The notes under the pieces were generated by a model. It did no database searches and was not told the origin of the DNA. It was given only the letters and a program-made list of their open reading frames with translations. A stretch of DNA of 64,000 nt, taken from Flavobacteriia bacterium. GTDB lineage: Bacteria; Bacteroidota; Bacteroidia; Flavobacteriales_D; Crocinitomicaceae. Below, piece by piece: positions 34,059 to 43,925 of the stretch (positions within the stretch are counted from its first letter, which is position 1; each line of letters starts with the position of its first letter). The translations under genes were made by a program, and so were the position numbers. The stretch spans positions 124,001 to 188,000 of the forward strand of contig RFQZ01000001.1 in the NCBI GenBank assembly GCA_009924735.1, in the 5' to 3' direction.

Positions 34059-35903
34059 ATGTGTGGAATTGTCGCCTATATTGGACATCAAGATGCGTAT
34101 CCGATTATTATCAAAGGATTAAAGCGATTAGAGTACAGGGGATACGACAGTGCAGGCATTGCATTGTTGCATAACGACACACTAAACATCTACAAACGCC
34201 AAGGGAAAGTTTCCAATCTTGAAGAATTTGTTGTCGACAAAGATGTAGCTGGTACCATTGGAATGGGTCATACCCGCTGGGCCACGCATGGTGCTCCGAA
34301 TGACATCAATGCGCATCCACATTACTCATCCGATGGAAAAATTGCAATCATTCACAATGGCATCATTGAAAATTACGATGCAATCAAAAAAGAGCTCATC
34401 AAAAAAGGGTATCAATTCAGAAGCGAAACAGATACGGAAGTATTGGTTCACTTGGTGGATGACATTTGCAAAAAGGAAAACGTTTGGTTTGGTGAAGCAT
34501 TGCGCATTGCCTTGAACCATGTCGTTGGAGCCTATGCCATTGTAGCCATTTCCAGTGACTTTCCAAATCGTTTGGTTGCAGCCAGAAAAAGCAGCCCGTT
34601 GGTCGTAGGAATTGGCGCAGAGGGAGAATTCTTTTTGGCATCTGACGCAACCCCAATTGTAGAATACACAAAAAATGTAGTCTACCTCGAGGATGAAGAA
34701 ATTGCCATCATGGATCGGGCAGAAGGCCTTAAACTTTTTAACATTGGAGACCAACCCAAAACACCATACATTCAGAAGTTAGAAATGGAATTAGAAGCCC
34801 TGGAAAAAGGCGGATATGAACATTTTATGTTGAAAGAGATACACGAGCAGCCACGATCCATTCACGATTGTTTTAGAGGCAGACTGAATGCGCAAAAAGG
34901 ATGGGTTGCATTGGGAGGAATTCGTGAATATGAGCAAAAAATGATCCAGGCAAACCGATTGGTGATGGTGGCTTGTGGAACTTCTTGGCATGCAGCATTG
35001 GTTGGGGAATACCTTATCGAAGACTTGGCAAGGATAAATGTCGAAGTTGAATACGCAAGTGAATTTAGATACAGAAACCCAATTATTCATGAAAACGATG
35101 TGGTAATTGCCATTTCACAATCAGGAGAAACGGCTGATACTTTAGCGGCATTGGAATTGGCGAAATCCAAAGGGGCTACGATTCTTGGGATTTGTAATGT
35201 TGTAGGCTCATCCATCTCTAGAATTACCGATGCAGGATCTTATACCCATGCAGGCCCAGAGATTGGCGTGGCTTCTACGAAGGCTTTTACGGCACAAGTT
35301 ACCATTTTAACCATGATTGCCCTTTCCTTAGCAAACAAAAAAGGCACCATAAGCAAATCTAGGTTTCATGAACTTCTCGTAGAATTAGAAGCGATACCAG
35401 AGAAGGTAAAAATGCTTCTTTCAAAAAACAAAGACATCGAGCGAATTGCTGAAAAATATAAAAACGCTACGAACGCACTTTATTTAGGTCGAGGATCCTC
35501 TTTCCCGGTTGCGCTAGAAGGTGCACTTAAACTAAAGGAAATTTCTTACATCCATGCTGAAGGTTATCCTGCGGCTGAAATGAAACACGGTCCCATCGCA
35601 TTGATTGATGAAAATATGCCTGTTTTTGTGATTGCAACGAAAGGAAATTCATATGAAAAAGTGGTTTCAAACATTCAAGAAGTAAAAGCCAGAAAAGGAC
35701 AAATCATTGCGATTGTAACCGAAGGAGACGAAACGGTAAAAGACATTGCGGACCACATCATTGAAATCCCTGAGTCAGATGAAATATTGGTTCCTTTGTT
35801 GGCTACGATTCCGTTCCAATTGTTATCCTATCACATCGCAGTAATGAGGGGTTGCAATGTAGACCAGCCAAGGAATTTGGCGAAGAGTGTGACGGTGGAG
35901 TAA
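34059..35903 (+). CDS. glmS: Glutamine-fructose-6-phosphate aminotransferase (isomerising)
   Basis: 614 residues, full length. Makes glucosamine 6-phosphate, the first step to UDP-GlcNAc for peptidoglycan and LPS. The N-terminal class II glutaminase begins MCGIVAYIG (Cys2 nucleophile), with GHTRWATHG and the glutamine-binding NGIIENY. Two SIS isomerase domains follow, with CGTSWHAALVGE, SQSGETADT and the C-terminal PRNLAKSVTVE that closes the active site. I see no ribozyme or similar control element in the 2-nt gap upstream. Confidence 0.97.
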   Translation: MCGIVAYIGHQDAYPIIIKGLKRLEYRGYDSAGIALLHNDTLNIYKRQGKVSNLEEFVVDKDVAGTIGMGHTRWATHGAPNDINAHPHYSSDGKIAIIHNGIIENYDAIKKELIKKGYQFRSETDTEVLVHLVDDICKKENVWFGEALRIALNHVVGAYAIVAISSDFPNRLVAARKSSPLVVGIGAEGEFFLASDATPIVEYTKNVVYLEDEEIAIMDRAEGLKLFNIGDQPKTPYIQKLEMELEALEKGGYEHFMLKEIHEQPRSIHDCFRGRLNAQKGWVALGGIREYEQKMIQANRLVMVACGTSWHAALVGEYLIEDLARINVEVEYASEFRYRNPIIHENDVVIAISQSGETADTLAALELAKSKGATILGICNVVGSSISRITDAGSYTHAGPEIGVASTKAFTAQVTILTMIALSLANKKGTISKSRFHELLVELEAIPEKVKMLLSKNKDIERIAEKYKNATNALYLGRGSSFPVALEGALKLKEISYIHAEGYPAAEMKHGPIALIDENMPVFVIATKGNSYEKVVSNIQEVKARKGQIIAIVTEGDETVKDIADHIIEIPESDEILVPLLATIPFQLLSYHIAVMRGCNVDQPRNLAKSVTVE

Positions 35904-35922
35904 TGCATCCCGAAAAGCTTAA

Positions 35923-35953
35923 CAACAAGTTCATCTCGATTGTTGGTTTTTTT
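35923..35953 (+). terminator. Possible weak terminator after glmS
   Basis: CAACAA (35923-35928) pairs with TTGTTG (35940-35945) across an 11-nt loop, followed after one G by seven T. The stem is AT-rich, so weak; the 3' arm doubles as the -33 TTG of the next gene. Confidence 0.3.
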
Positions 35954-35974
35954 ATTTGATATCAAATAATTTTA
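35943..35974 (+). promoter_or_regulatory. Promoter of the PhoD-like gene
   Basis: TTG (35943-35945), 21 nt, TAATTTTA (35967-35974, one mismatch), 6 nt before the ATG at 35981. An 18-bp palindrome overlaps the -7 element. Confidence 0.45.
35952..35969. promoter_or_regulatory. 18-bp perfect palindrome, candidate operator
   Basis: TTATTTGATATCAAATAA is a perfect inverted repeat, overlapping the first three bases of the likely -7 element and 11 bp upstream of the ATG at 35981. A dimeric regulator bound here would block the promoter. No candidate regulator can be assigned. Confidence 0.55.
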
Positions 35975-35980
35975 AGCCAC

Positions 35981-37789
35981 ATGAAAACAAAATACTCGAA
36001 AATTATTTTAGGTTTTGGAATGTTGCTACTTTCCGGATTTCTAAAAGCACAATTCATAACACATGGTCCGGTAATGGGCGGCGTCACAGATTCTTCACTG
36101 CGTATCTTTTTACGTTGTGCTTCTGTACAAAACTTTACCATTGATTTGGATACAGACAGCTTGTTTAGCAATCCCATTGCTTACCAGAACACCACCGATC
36201 CAACTAAAGATTTTTCTGCAATAACAGAATGTACGGGGCTACAAGCAGATACAAAGTATTATTATCGCGTACGTTTTGGTGCGTCAACAGACCTAAAAAA
36301 AGGATATTTCAAAACTTTTCCATTAGAAGGAAGTCCGTCGCATTTTACCTTTGTGACAGGTTCCTGTCAAGAAACGCCCAACATGAAGGTTTACGACGTG
36401 ATGCCTACCTACGACCCCTTGTTTATGTTGCACGTTGGAGATTATACGTACCCAAGTTATCAGTTGCCCAGTGGATATCCAGAAGACTGGAACATGATTC
36501 CTTTGGCTTACCGAAAAAGGTATGAAGAAAATGTAATGGAAGAAAAACTTCTTCCCTATGTACCATTGGTATACATGCCCGACGACGATGATAATTTTGG
36601 TCCCACTCGAACCCTTTTTGTAAGCACAAGTTTTACAGGCTCTTTTCCCAACATCGTAAACCAAATTAACACCTCACCGATTCAGCCCATAGAAAAAACA
36701 AATTGTTTGAGGGGTTACCGTTATTTTTTCCCAGGATACGCAACCGTGGATACAACGGAAGGTCATTATCACAGTTTTAAGGCTGGAAACGTTGAGTTTT
36801 TTGTGACAGATGTAAGGTCGATGGTCGACCCTTGGTCTGAAGCGTATGTTTACGACAGTGTGTTAAATGAGTGGAGTTACGATCCGCTTCCCAGTCATTC
36901 GATTTTAGGCGACAATCAAATGAATTGGTTGCTAAACGGATTGGCCAGCTCCACTGCAACATGGAAGTTTATAGTAACCGGGGTGCCTTTTAATCCTAAG
37001 ATTTACGACATTATTCAATCGGCTTTATTAGCGCAAGATTATGTTTTCACCATTGCTGGCCAAAGTGGAACAGGAATGCGACTGTCCACGTCCTTTGCAG
37101 GATACTGGGGAGGATATCCGGATGATGTAAACCAAGTGATCCAACACGTTGCATCCAACAACATTAATGGGGTAATGGTCATCAGCGGCGACACTCATAA
37201 CAATGTAATGGATGATGGCACCAATTCTTACTTTCCAGAGCTAAATGCCAGTGGATTAAGTGTAACATCTACAGAACTGGCTTATCAAATGTCTTTGTAT
37301 GGACCACTGATTGGACAACCACCTGTGGAAGATTCTTTGTGGAACGGTGGAGGAAATGGCATTTTTAATACCAATTTTAAAAACGGTTTTGGGAAAGTGG
37401 AGGTTTTTGGCAATGACTCGGTAAGTTTTTGCGTAATTGATGAGGATGATGTTGCATTGAATTGCATGACCATTTATGCCGATGGGTCGGTTTTAAACAT
37501 GGCGGGAAATAAGTACAAAGGATACTTAGACGAAGGATGGTCCTTTTATCCAAACCCGGCCAAGGACAAAATAACCCTACAAGGATCTTGTTTAAATGAA
37601 AGCTGCACCTTGTTTATTTATGACGTAACGGGAAAAATAAGCCAACAACAAAAGTTGTCAACGGGTCAACTGATTCATTATGAAATTAGCCTGCCAGCCA
37701 ATATGGCAAACGGCATTTATTTCTTAGATATCCAAGACAAAACAGGAAAGTCACAGGGGATTAAAAAGCTTGTGGTAGAAAGAGACTGA
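35981..37789 (+). CDS. Secreted PhoD-like alkaline phosphatase with T9SS sorting domain
   Basis: 602 residues. Signal peptide at 1-23 (ends LKAQ). A fibronectin-like N-terminal domain (to ~115) leads to a PhoD-type metallophosphatase: GSCQE (Cys129), HVGDYTY (Asp154), MPDDDDNFG (Asp201-204, Asn205) and ISGDTHNN near residue 405. These are the expected metal ligands, though the sequence between them is divergent. The last ~75 residues are a T9SS type A domain (FYPNPAKDKITLQG to KKLVVERD). Likely role is phosphate release from external organic phosphate. An operator-like palindrome sits at its promoter. Confidence 0.87.
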   Translation: MKTKYSKIILGFGMLLLSGFLKAQFITHGPVMGGVTDSSLRIFLRCASVQNFTIDLDTDSLFSNPIAYQNTTDPTKDFSAITECTGLQADTKYYYRVRFGASTDLKKGYFKTFPLEGSPSHFTFVTGSCQETPNMKVYDVMPTYDPLFMLHVGDYTYPSYQLPSGYPEDWNMIPLAYRKRYEENVMEEKLLPYVPLVYMPDDDDNFGPTRTLFVSTSFTGSFPNIVNQINTSPIQPIEKTNCLRGYRYFFPGYATVDTTEGHYHSFKAGNVEFFVTDVRSMVDPWSEAYVYDSVLNEWSYDPLPSHSILGDNQMNWLLNGLASSTATWKFIVTGVPFNPKIYDIIQSALLAQDYVFTIAGQSGTGMRLSTSFAGYWGGYPDDVNQVIQHVASNNINGVMVISGDTHNNVMDDGTNSYFPELNASGLSVTSTELAYQMSLYGPLIGQPPVEDSLWNGGGNGIFNTNFKNGFGKVEVFGNDSVSFCVIDEDDVALNCMTIYADGSVLNMAGNKYKGYLDEGWSFYPNPAKDKITLQGSCLNESCTLFIYDVTGKISQQQKLSTGQLIHYEISLPANMANGIYFLDIQDKTGKSQGIKKLVVERD

Positions 37790-37801
37790 CAAGGACAACA
37801 A

Positions 37802-38446
37802 TCAAATCGAATACACAACGATTCCGGTAAGAAAGGCGGCAACGGAAAAGCCCAATACCAATTCCCGTAAGGTGTGCTTGTGTAAATACCACCTAGAGCC
37901 GATGACGGTTCCTGCAATCACGATTCCGATGCAAAGCCAAAACAAGGATGGGTTGGGTTGTTGAATGAAAAAGGAAAAGAGATAACCACAAAGAATTCCA
38001 GCACCCCCCGCATGCATTGAGATTTTTAAATACCTTGTTAAAATGGTAAAAACCGTAGTGACCAAGACACCTGAAAGGGCCAGGGTTGAATAAAAAATAG
38101 GTAAAATCTGCATCGTGTCGATTTGCTGAACAAGGTAAAACAACAAGAGGCCATAGATTAACATAATGATGAGGGGTAAATTCCGCTCTTCTCGTTTTTC
38201 CATGTCTAGGGTTGTGATGATTTTAAATTTATACAACCCCAAATAGGATAGGCTGGGCGCAATGAAGCTAAACACCGCAAAAATCGCAAACAACAACCAT
38301 TTTTGTCGCGGTGGAATGTCGTACATGCTGATTCGACTCGAGTGGTAGGTATGTATTGGATAATACATCGTAATCAGCAAACCATACAAAGGCATAAGCA
38401 GGGGAAGAAAAACCCAGGAAAACAGGTGGGACAAATAGCGTATCAT
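37802..38446 (-). CDS. PAP2-like integral membrane protein
   Basis: 214 residues with about six hydrophobic helices. Two segments recall the PAP2 phosphatase core: KISMHAGGAG in the middle and SRWYLHKHTLRELVLGF near the C-terminus, close to the SR-x5-H motif. The first PAP2 motif (KxxxxxxRP) is not obvious, though DMEKREERNLP lies at the right place. Lipid phosphatase function is possible but unproven. The ATG overlaps the rpoN stop by 4 nt, so it follows rpoN in one transcript. Confidence 0.65.
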   Translation of the reverse strand: MIRYLSHLFSWVFLPLLMPLYGLLITMYYPIHTYHSSRISMYDIPPRQKWLLFAIFAVFSFIAPSLSYLGLYKFKIITTLDMEKREERNLPLIIMLIYGLLLFYLVQQIDTMQILPIFYSTLALSGVLVTTVFTILTRYLKISMHAGGAGILCGYLFSFFIQQPNPSLFWLCIGIVIAGTVIGSRWYLHKHTLRELVLGFSVAAFLTGIVVYSI

Positions 38447-39882
38447 AGTTCTTTTCGAAGCCTTGCAACGGGCAAATTTAATTGTTCTCGGTATTTAGCA
38501 ACCGTTCGGCGGGCAATGTTGTAGCCTTTTTCGTTTAACAAGGCCATTAATTTTTCGTCAGGCAAAGGATTTGATTTGTCCTCAGCAGAAATTGCGTCCA
38601 TTAAAATCTTTTTTACTTCACGCGTAGACACCTCTTCGCCGCTATCAGTGGAAAGGGATTCTGAAAAAAAGAATTTTAAGGGATATACGCCGTGGTTGGT
38701 TTGAACAAATTTACTGTTCGCAACCCGTGAGATTGTGGAAATGTCCATGTTAACCCTTTCCGCAATGTCTTTTAATATCATGGGTTTCATTTTGGTTTCA
38801 TCCCCTGTTAAGAAAAAGGCGTGTTGGTAATTCAAAATCGCATTCATGGTGAGTAAAAGCGTTTGTTGCCGCTGCGCGATGGCATCGATAAACCATTTTG
38901 CACTTTCCAGTTTGTGTTTGACAAAAACCAACGCTTGTTTGTCAGATTTGGATGTTTTTGCTCCTTCGGCATAAGACCTCAATAAGGTTTCATATTCCTT
39001 ACTGATTTTGAGTTCTGGTGCATTCCTTGCGTTTAGGCTTAACTCAATCAACCCATCTGTTTCTGTTAAAATGAAATCAGGTACAATTTGCTGTAGGTTT
39101 TTTCCAGTGCTTTTTGAGGCTCCTCCCGGTTTCGGATTGAGTTTTAGAATCTCGTCAATGGCAGCCTTTAATTGGGATGCATCAATGTCTAATTTGCGAG
39201 AAATTTTGTCGTAATGTTTTCGCGTAAAGGCGTCGAAATGACTTCTCAAAATTTCTAACGCGATGCGTTTATTGACACTCCCATCCTGTCTTCGCGTACT
39301 TTGCAATACCAAACATTCTTGAAGGTTTCTTGCCCCAATACCTGCGGGGTCTAGTTCTTGGATGTTAAACAGAACCGCTTCAATGTCCTGCTCCGTTACA
39401 TTTAAATTAAAGTGAAATGCGAGGTCGTCTACCACAGCCTCTAATGGGCGACTTAAATACCCAGACTCGTCAAGGTTTCCAACCAAAACCTCGGCGATGA
39501 TGATTTGAGAGGGCGTCAAGTTATTTAAAGACAACTGTTCCATAAGTTTGTCTTGAAAACTCTCTTCACCCGCAATCGGAATTACCCTTTCTTCATCGTC
39601 CTTCGATTGATTGTTTGCATAGGTTTTATAATCCGCAATGTCGTCGTCAAAATAGTCTGACAGATCAAATTCGTCATCAGAATCCTCGTTTTCTTGAGCT
39701 TCTGCAGGATCGACCTCATCTGCAGGGTCTTCCGCTTCTGCCAGGGCGGGATTTTCCTCAATTTCTTGTTGAATTCTTTGCTCCAACTCAGACGTTGGAA
39801 CCTGCAGCAGTTTCATTAATTGTATCTGTTGCGGAGAAAGCCGCTGGTCAAGTTTTTGCGAAAGATTTTGCTTGAGTGCCAT
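38443..39882 (-). CDS. rpoN: RNA polymerase sigma-54 factor
   Basis: 479 residues. Region I is the glutamine- and leucine-rich start (KQNLSQKLDQRLSPQQIQLM), followed by an acidic region II with runs of Asp and Glu. The core-binding and DNA-binding regions follow, with the RpoN box ARRTVAKYRE near the C-terminus. Sigma-54 needs AAA+ activators to open promoters of the -24/-12 type. It lies 4 nt downstream of asnS and overlaps the PAP2-like gene by 4 nt. No activator gene is seen in the window. Confidence 0.96.
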   Translation of the reverse strand: MALKQNLSQKLDQRLSPQQIQLMKLLQVPTSELEQRIQQEIEENPALAEAEDPADEVDPAEAQENEDSDDEFDLSDYFDDDIADYKTYANNQSKDDEERVIPIAGEESFQDKLMEQLSLNNLTPSQIIIAEVLVGNLDESGYLSRPLEAVVDDLAFHFNLNVTEQDIEAVLFNIQELDPAGIGARNLQECLVLQSTRRQDGSVNKRIALEILRSHFDAFTRKHYDKISRKLDIDASQLKAAIDEILKLNPKPGGASKSTGKNLQQIVPDFILTETDGLIELSLNARNAPELKISKEYETLLRSYAEGAKTSKSDKQALVFVKHKLESAKWFIDAIAQRQQTLLLTMNAILNYQHAFFLTGDETKMKPMILKDIAERVNMDISTISRVANSKFVQTNHGVYPLKFFFSESLSTDSGEEVSTREVKKILMDAISAEDKSNPLPDEKLMALLNEKGYNIARRTVAKYREQLNLPVARLRKEL

Positions 39883-39886
39883 GGAG

Positions 39887-41335
39887 TTAAAACGAAGCGT
39901 TCAAAGGAGTTCTCGGAAAAGGGATTACATCTCGAATGTTTGTCATTCCCGTCACAAACATAATCATTCTTTCCAAGCCCAATCCAAATCCTGCATGAGG
40001 CACGGTGCCAATTTTCCGGGTTTGTAAATACCACCACAATTCGGATTCATGAATGCCAAATTCCTTCACTTTTTCAAGTAGTTTATCATAGCGCTCTTCA
40101 CGTTGAGATCCTCCGACAATCTCCCCAATACCGGGAAACAATACGTCCATGGCAGCAACGGTTTTTCCGTCCTCATTCGCACGCATGTAGAATGCTTTGA
40201 TTTGAGAAGGGTAGTCCGTTAATATAACAGGACATTTGAATTCCTTTTCCACCAAGTATCGCTCGTGTTCACTTTGCAAATCGATGCCCCACTCAACTGG
40301 ATATTGAAATTTCTTCTTCTTATAATGATTGGATTGCAATAAAACCTCAATCGCTTCGGTATAACTCAATCGCTTAAACGGATTGTCGACCACAAATTGA
40401 ATTCGTTCCATTAAGCCCAACTCTGTTCTTTCCTGTTGGGGTTTTTGGGATTGCTCTTGCACGTCTCTTTCATGTAGAAAAGCAAGGTCCTCTTTGCAGT
40501 TTTCAAGAACGTAACGACAAATGTGCTTAAGAAAATCTTCGGTTAAATCCATGTTGTCTTTTAAGTCGTTAAACGCGACTTCGGGTTCAATCATCCAAAA
40601 TTCAGCAAGGTGACGAGAGGTATTTGAGTTTTCCGCCCGAAACGTGGGGCCAAAAGTATAGACCTTTCCAAGCGCCAAAGCCGCAAGTTCAGCTTCAAGT
40701 TGACCGGATACCGTCAAGTTAACGCCTTTGCCAAAAAAATCTTTTTGAAAGTCAATTTCCCCACTATCGTCCAGCGGAGGATTCTTCATGTCTAAGGTGG
40801 TTACGCGGAACATTTCTCCGGCCCCTTCTGCGTCTGACCCCGTAATAATGGGTGTGTTTAGGTAGTAAAAACCATTCGCATTGAAATAATGGTGAATTGC
40901 ATAGGATACCGCATGACGGATTCGAAAGACCGCCCCAAAGGTATTCGTACGAAACCTTAAATGAGCTTGCTCCCTCAAAAAATCAAGGCTGTGACGTTTG
41001 GGTTGCATAACGGTTTTTTGTACATCATCCGCAGGTCCATCGCCTAAAACTTCAAAAGATTGAACGTTTAACTCAATCTGTTGGCCAGAACCAATGGAAG
41101 CAACCAATTCTCCGACAATGCTTAAGGAAGCTGCGGTGGTAATTCTTTTTATTTGAACCTCCTCAAACTGAGAAAAATCCAACACGGCCTGTAGGTTGCC
41201 CAAACAAGACCCGTCATTGAGTTGGATAAAACGGTTGCTACGAAAAGCACGCACCCAACCTTGAACCTTAACGGTGTCCCCAATTTTAAAGGTTGATCCG
41301 CCTTCTAAAATCTCTTTTATTCTCAAATTTAACAT
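39887..41335 (-). CDS. asnS: Asparaginyl-tRNA synthetase
   Basis: 482 residues. Class II synthetase of the AspRS/AsnRS group: an N-terminal OB-fold anticodon-binding domain ([20 protein letters not shown]) and a catalytic domain with motif 2 [26 protein letters not shown] and motif 3 [12 protein letters not shown], given here in key residues. Its presence means asparagine is charged directly rather than by amidation. The start [10 protein letters not shown] is as in the family, and the ATG lies just 5 nt after a complete -33/-7 promoter. Confidence 0.96.
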   Translation of the reverse strand: MLNLRIKEILEGGSTFKIGDTVKVQGWVRAFRSNRFIQLNDGSCLGNLQAVLDFSQFEEVQIKRITTAASLSIVGELVASIGSGQQIELNVQSFEVLGDGPADDVQKTVMQPKRHSLDFLREQAHLRFRTNTFGAVFRIRHAVSYAIHHYFNANGFYYLNTPIITGSDAEGAGEMFRVTTLDMKNPPLDDSGEIDFQKDFFGKGVNLTVSGQLEAELAALALGKVYTFGPTFRAENSNTSRHLAEFWMIEPEVAFNDLKDNMDLTEDFLKHICRYVLENCKEDLAFLHERDVQEQSQKPQQERTELGLMERIQFVVDNPFKRLSYTEAIEVLLQSNHYKKKKFQYPVEWGIDLQSEHERYLVEKEFKCPVILTDYPSQIKAFYMRANEDGKTVAAMDVLFPGIGEIVGGSQREERYDKLLEKVKEFGIHESELWWYLQTRKIGTVPHAGFGLGLERMIMFVTGMTNIRDVIPFPRTPLNASF

Positions 41336-41340
41336 ACCTG

Positions 41341-41369
41341 CAAAAGTAGGCTTTTAGCGCGAAAATCAA
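41341..41369 (-). promoter_or_regulatory. Promoter of asnS-rpoN, 5 nt from the start codon
   Basis: Minus strand TTG (41367-41369), 18 nt, TACTTTTG (41341-41348), then 5 nt to the ATG at 41335. Complete consensus match. The family-conserved N-terminus begins at that ATG, so the transcript has little or no leader. Confidence 0.65.
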
Positions 41370-41429
41370 AACGCCTATATTTTTTCAATGTTAAAGATAA
41401 ATCCCTATATTGTGTCCTAAAAATTATAT

Positions 41430-43925
41430 ATGTGTTTCCGAAACGTGCCATTATTCGCTTTTGGTTTGAATAAGCCAACACATAGGAGTGTCGAAAACAA
41501 CGAGGCAACCTCTATTTGGCTAAGTAGGGTATTTGCATCCACCCTTTTGATATTCATTGCATTGGGAACGTACGCACAAGTCGCGCCTTTTACAGCCTCT
41601 TTGAACCCCAAGGGTGAAGGCGGAAACATACCAGAAGAAAAAAATGCGGTTTGGACAGAGCGGACAAATGAACGCACCTTGTTTTCTTCACAATTTGTCG
41701 ACCAAAAGGGGAATACCAAATCTGTTTACAGTAAAAAGCCCATTCATTACCGTTCACTCGATGGCGATTTACGACCGATTTCTCCACGTTTGAAACCCGT
41801 CGGAAAGGGTGTTATGGCAGCACCTGACCAGGCTTATCCAACGTATTTGTATGCAGATCAGTCCTATGGTCTCAACTTAGGGAACAACAACCTTCTTTTG
41901 GCTGGAAAAAACGTACATGTGAACGGAGAAAAGTACACCGCGGTCAATACCAGCGTGAGTGAACGCGGAGCAGAAAGCCAGCAAGGTTCGGTACGAAGAG
42001 AAATTCAATTTTTGGAAGGGCGTATTAAAAGCAACATTGTTTTAACGCAACCGCTCACAATCTCGAATGATTACCTTTTGGTTCAAGAAACAGTAACATT
42101 GCCGACAGGTTTTTCATTGGCATATTCATCCACTGAAAACGAAGAGCCGCAGACAGACAGGAGAAAAGGAATCTTATTCATTGATGGGTTTGCCAGTCAT
42201 TCTGAAATTTTGGTGATGGATGACAAATCCAACCTTGCCATGGGTAAAATATTTACCCCCCTTGCCTACGATGCCTCGAACCGTGTTTTGCCTTTGATGA
42301 TGTCTTTTACATCCATAGGGAATGATCAATATGTTCTCACGGTGGCAACGCCAAAAGCGTGGCTTGAGGACAGTGAAAGACAATACCCAATTACCATTGA
42401 CCCTTTAATTGGAGGCCCTACCAGTATTTGGGCAGGAGGTTACATGCCCTCTTGTTTAACGCCACAAGCCAACATTGACAGTCTTTTGGCAACGGTGCCT
42501 GCAGGGGTAACCGTCTCTGGGTTGTACGTTACAGCAAGTTTTTATGCAGATCCCTTTGCCCCTGCAACCATGAACCAAGGTGTAATGTCCTTCAGTACGA
42601 AGTGCGGAATTTCACAAACGTTTACCGTTACAGGTCCAACCGCGCTAACCGCGGGAACTGCATACCTCGACAGCTTTAATGTGATGTCTCCATTGATTTG
42701 CTGTATTCCCGAATCGTGTGACACGACCCAACTCTATGTTCGTTACCACCTTAGCAGGTATACCTACGGTCCAGGCTGCAACATCAACTACATTCGCTAC
42801 GACCCCTTTACTACTTTATGGCCTTTTCAAGTGGTGATTTACGGAAAAACGGCCGAATCCTATGGCTCACAATGGTATGCTTCACAGGCCCCTCTGTGTT
42901 CAAACGAATGTGAAATAGAAGTAACAGCCTATGCACGTTATGGTGTGGCTCCTTACACCTTTACACATCCTTGGTCAACGGACACCATTGTCACAGGAAC
43001 CAACACAGGTTGTGGAGCGGGCGCAACCAACCATCACTTCTTTTTAACCATTCCCAATTGTCCAACCTATTGTGATTCCACGGAAACCCTTCTAAACATT
43101 CCACCACCAGTTATAACCGATGCTTGTGGAACGCTCATCCCTGGGATTCCAATAGAGACCGTCCCCATAAAACCCGCAACAAACATTGTCTTGCAATACG
43201 ACTCCATTTTATGTTCAGGAGAAAACATCAACGTGTCGCTTGCCTCCTGTTTTAGCAATGGAACCGCCTATTATTGGGGAGAAGGGTTAAGCGGTCAAGG
43301 AAGTTTTAGCGCCAATGCATCTACGAATAGCCTACCGGTTGTGCTTCTTTTCAATGCATATGCGGCAGGTGATGGATGCGTTTCAGACACCACCCAATTT
43401 AGCTTGTCCATCTACAGCAATCCCATTGCGAATTATACCATCAACCCGTCCCCCATCATTGTGGGCATGCAGGGAGATTTTAGTGATGCAAGCGTCTCTC
43501 CAGCGGCAAGTATAAGTCAGTGGACATGGACCGTAGACGACACCTTGACCAGCCTAAGTACGCAATGGAGCAATGTTTACCAAACGCCTGGAACCCATAC
43601 GCTGTGTCTGTTTATTCAAGACACCATGGGTTGTGTAGACACCCTTTGCGGACCGTTTTCCGTAGTGCCAGCAACCGTAAATGCACCCAATGTCGTCACG
43701 CCCAATGGAGATGCAAAGAATGATTTATTGGCATTCCAATACCTTGAATTTTACGAAAAAAATAAACTGCAGATTTTTAATCGATGGGGAAATCTTATTT
43801 ATGAAAAAGAAAATTACTTGAATGATTGGAATGGCAGCGAGGTCAAAGACGGCACATATTTTTATACGCTGGACATTACAGATAAGAAAGAAACCCTCTC
43901 CGGATTTTTCTACCTCATTAAATGA
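41430..43925 (+). CDS. Large secreted protein with T9SS type B (gliding motility-associated) C-terminal domain
   Basis: 831 residues. The signal-type hydrophobic stretch is at ~31-48 (FASTLLIFIALGTYAQ), preceded by an unusually long N-terminal region; no closer start codon is evident. The body has a strand-rich domain (to ~330), a cysteine-rich stretch (~340-640) with repeated CxxxC-like spacing, and a PKD-like domain at ~665-745. Residues 750-831 form the type B sorting domain (VVTPNGDAKNDLL, IFNRWGNLIYE, DGTYFYTL). Such proteins are SprB-like cell-surface or secreted adhesins. No catalytic motif seen. Its stop abuts the convergent pth stop. Confidence 0.83.
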   Translation: MCFRNVPLFAFGLNKPTHRSVENNEATSIWLSRVFASTLLIFIALGTYAQVAPFTASLNPKGEGGNIPEEKNAVWTERTNERTLFSSQFVDQKGNTKSVYSKKPIHYRSLDGDLRPISPRLKPVGKGVMAAPDQAYPTYLYADQSYGLNLGNNNLLLAGKNVHVNGEKYTAVNTSVSERGAESQQGSVRREIQFLEGRIKSNIVLTQPLTISNDYLLVQETVTLPTGFSLAYSSTENEEPQTDRRKGILFIDGFASHSEILVMDDKSNLAMGKIFTPLAYDASNRVLPLMMSFTSIGNDQYVLTVATPKAWLEDSERQYPITIDPLIGGPTSIWAGGYMPSCLTPQANIDSLLATVPAGVTVSGLYVTASFYADPFAPATMNQGVMSFSTKCGISQTFTVTGPTALTAGTAYLDSFNVMSPLICCIPESCDTTQLYVRYHLSRYTYGPGCNINYIRYDPFTTLWPFQVVIYGKTAESYGSQWYASQAPLCSNECEIEVTAYARYGVAPYTFTHPWSTDTIVTGTNTGCGAGATNHHFFLTIPNCPTYCDSTETLLNIPPPVITDACGTLIPGIPIETVPIKPATNIVLQYDSILCSGENINVSLASCFSNGTAYYWGEGLSGQGSFSANASTNSLPVVLLFNAYAAGDGCVSDTTQFSLSIYSNPIANYTINPSPIIVGMQGDFSDASVSPAASISQWTWTVDDTLTSLSTQWSNVYQTPGTHTLCLFIQDTMGCVDTLCGPFSVVPATVNAPNVVTPNGDAKNDLLAFQYLEFYEKNKLQIFNRWGNLIYEKENYLNDWNGSEVKDGTYFYTLDITDKKETLSGFFYLIK

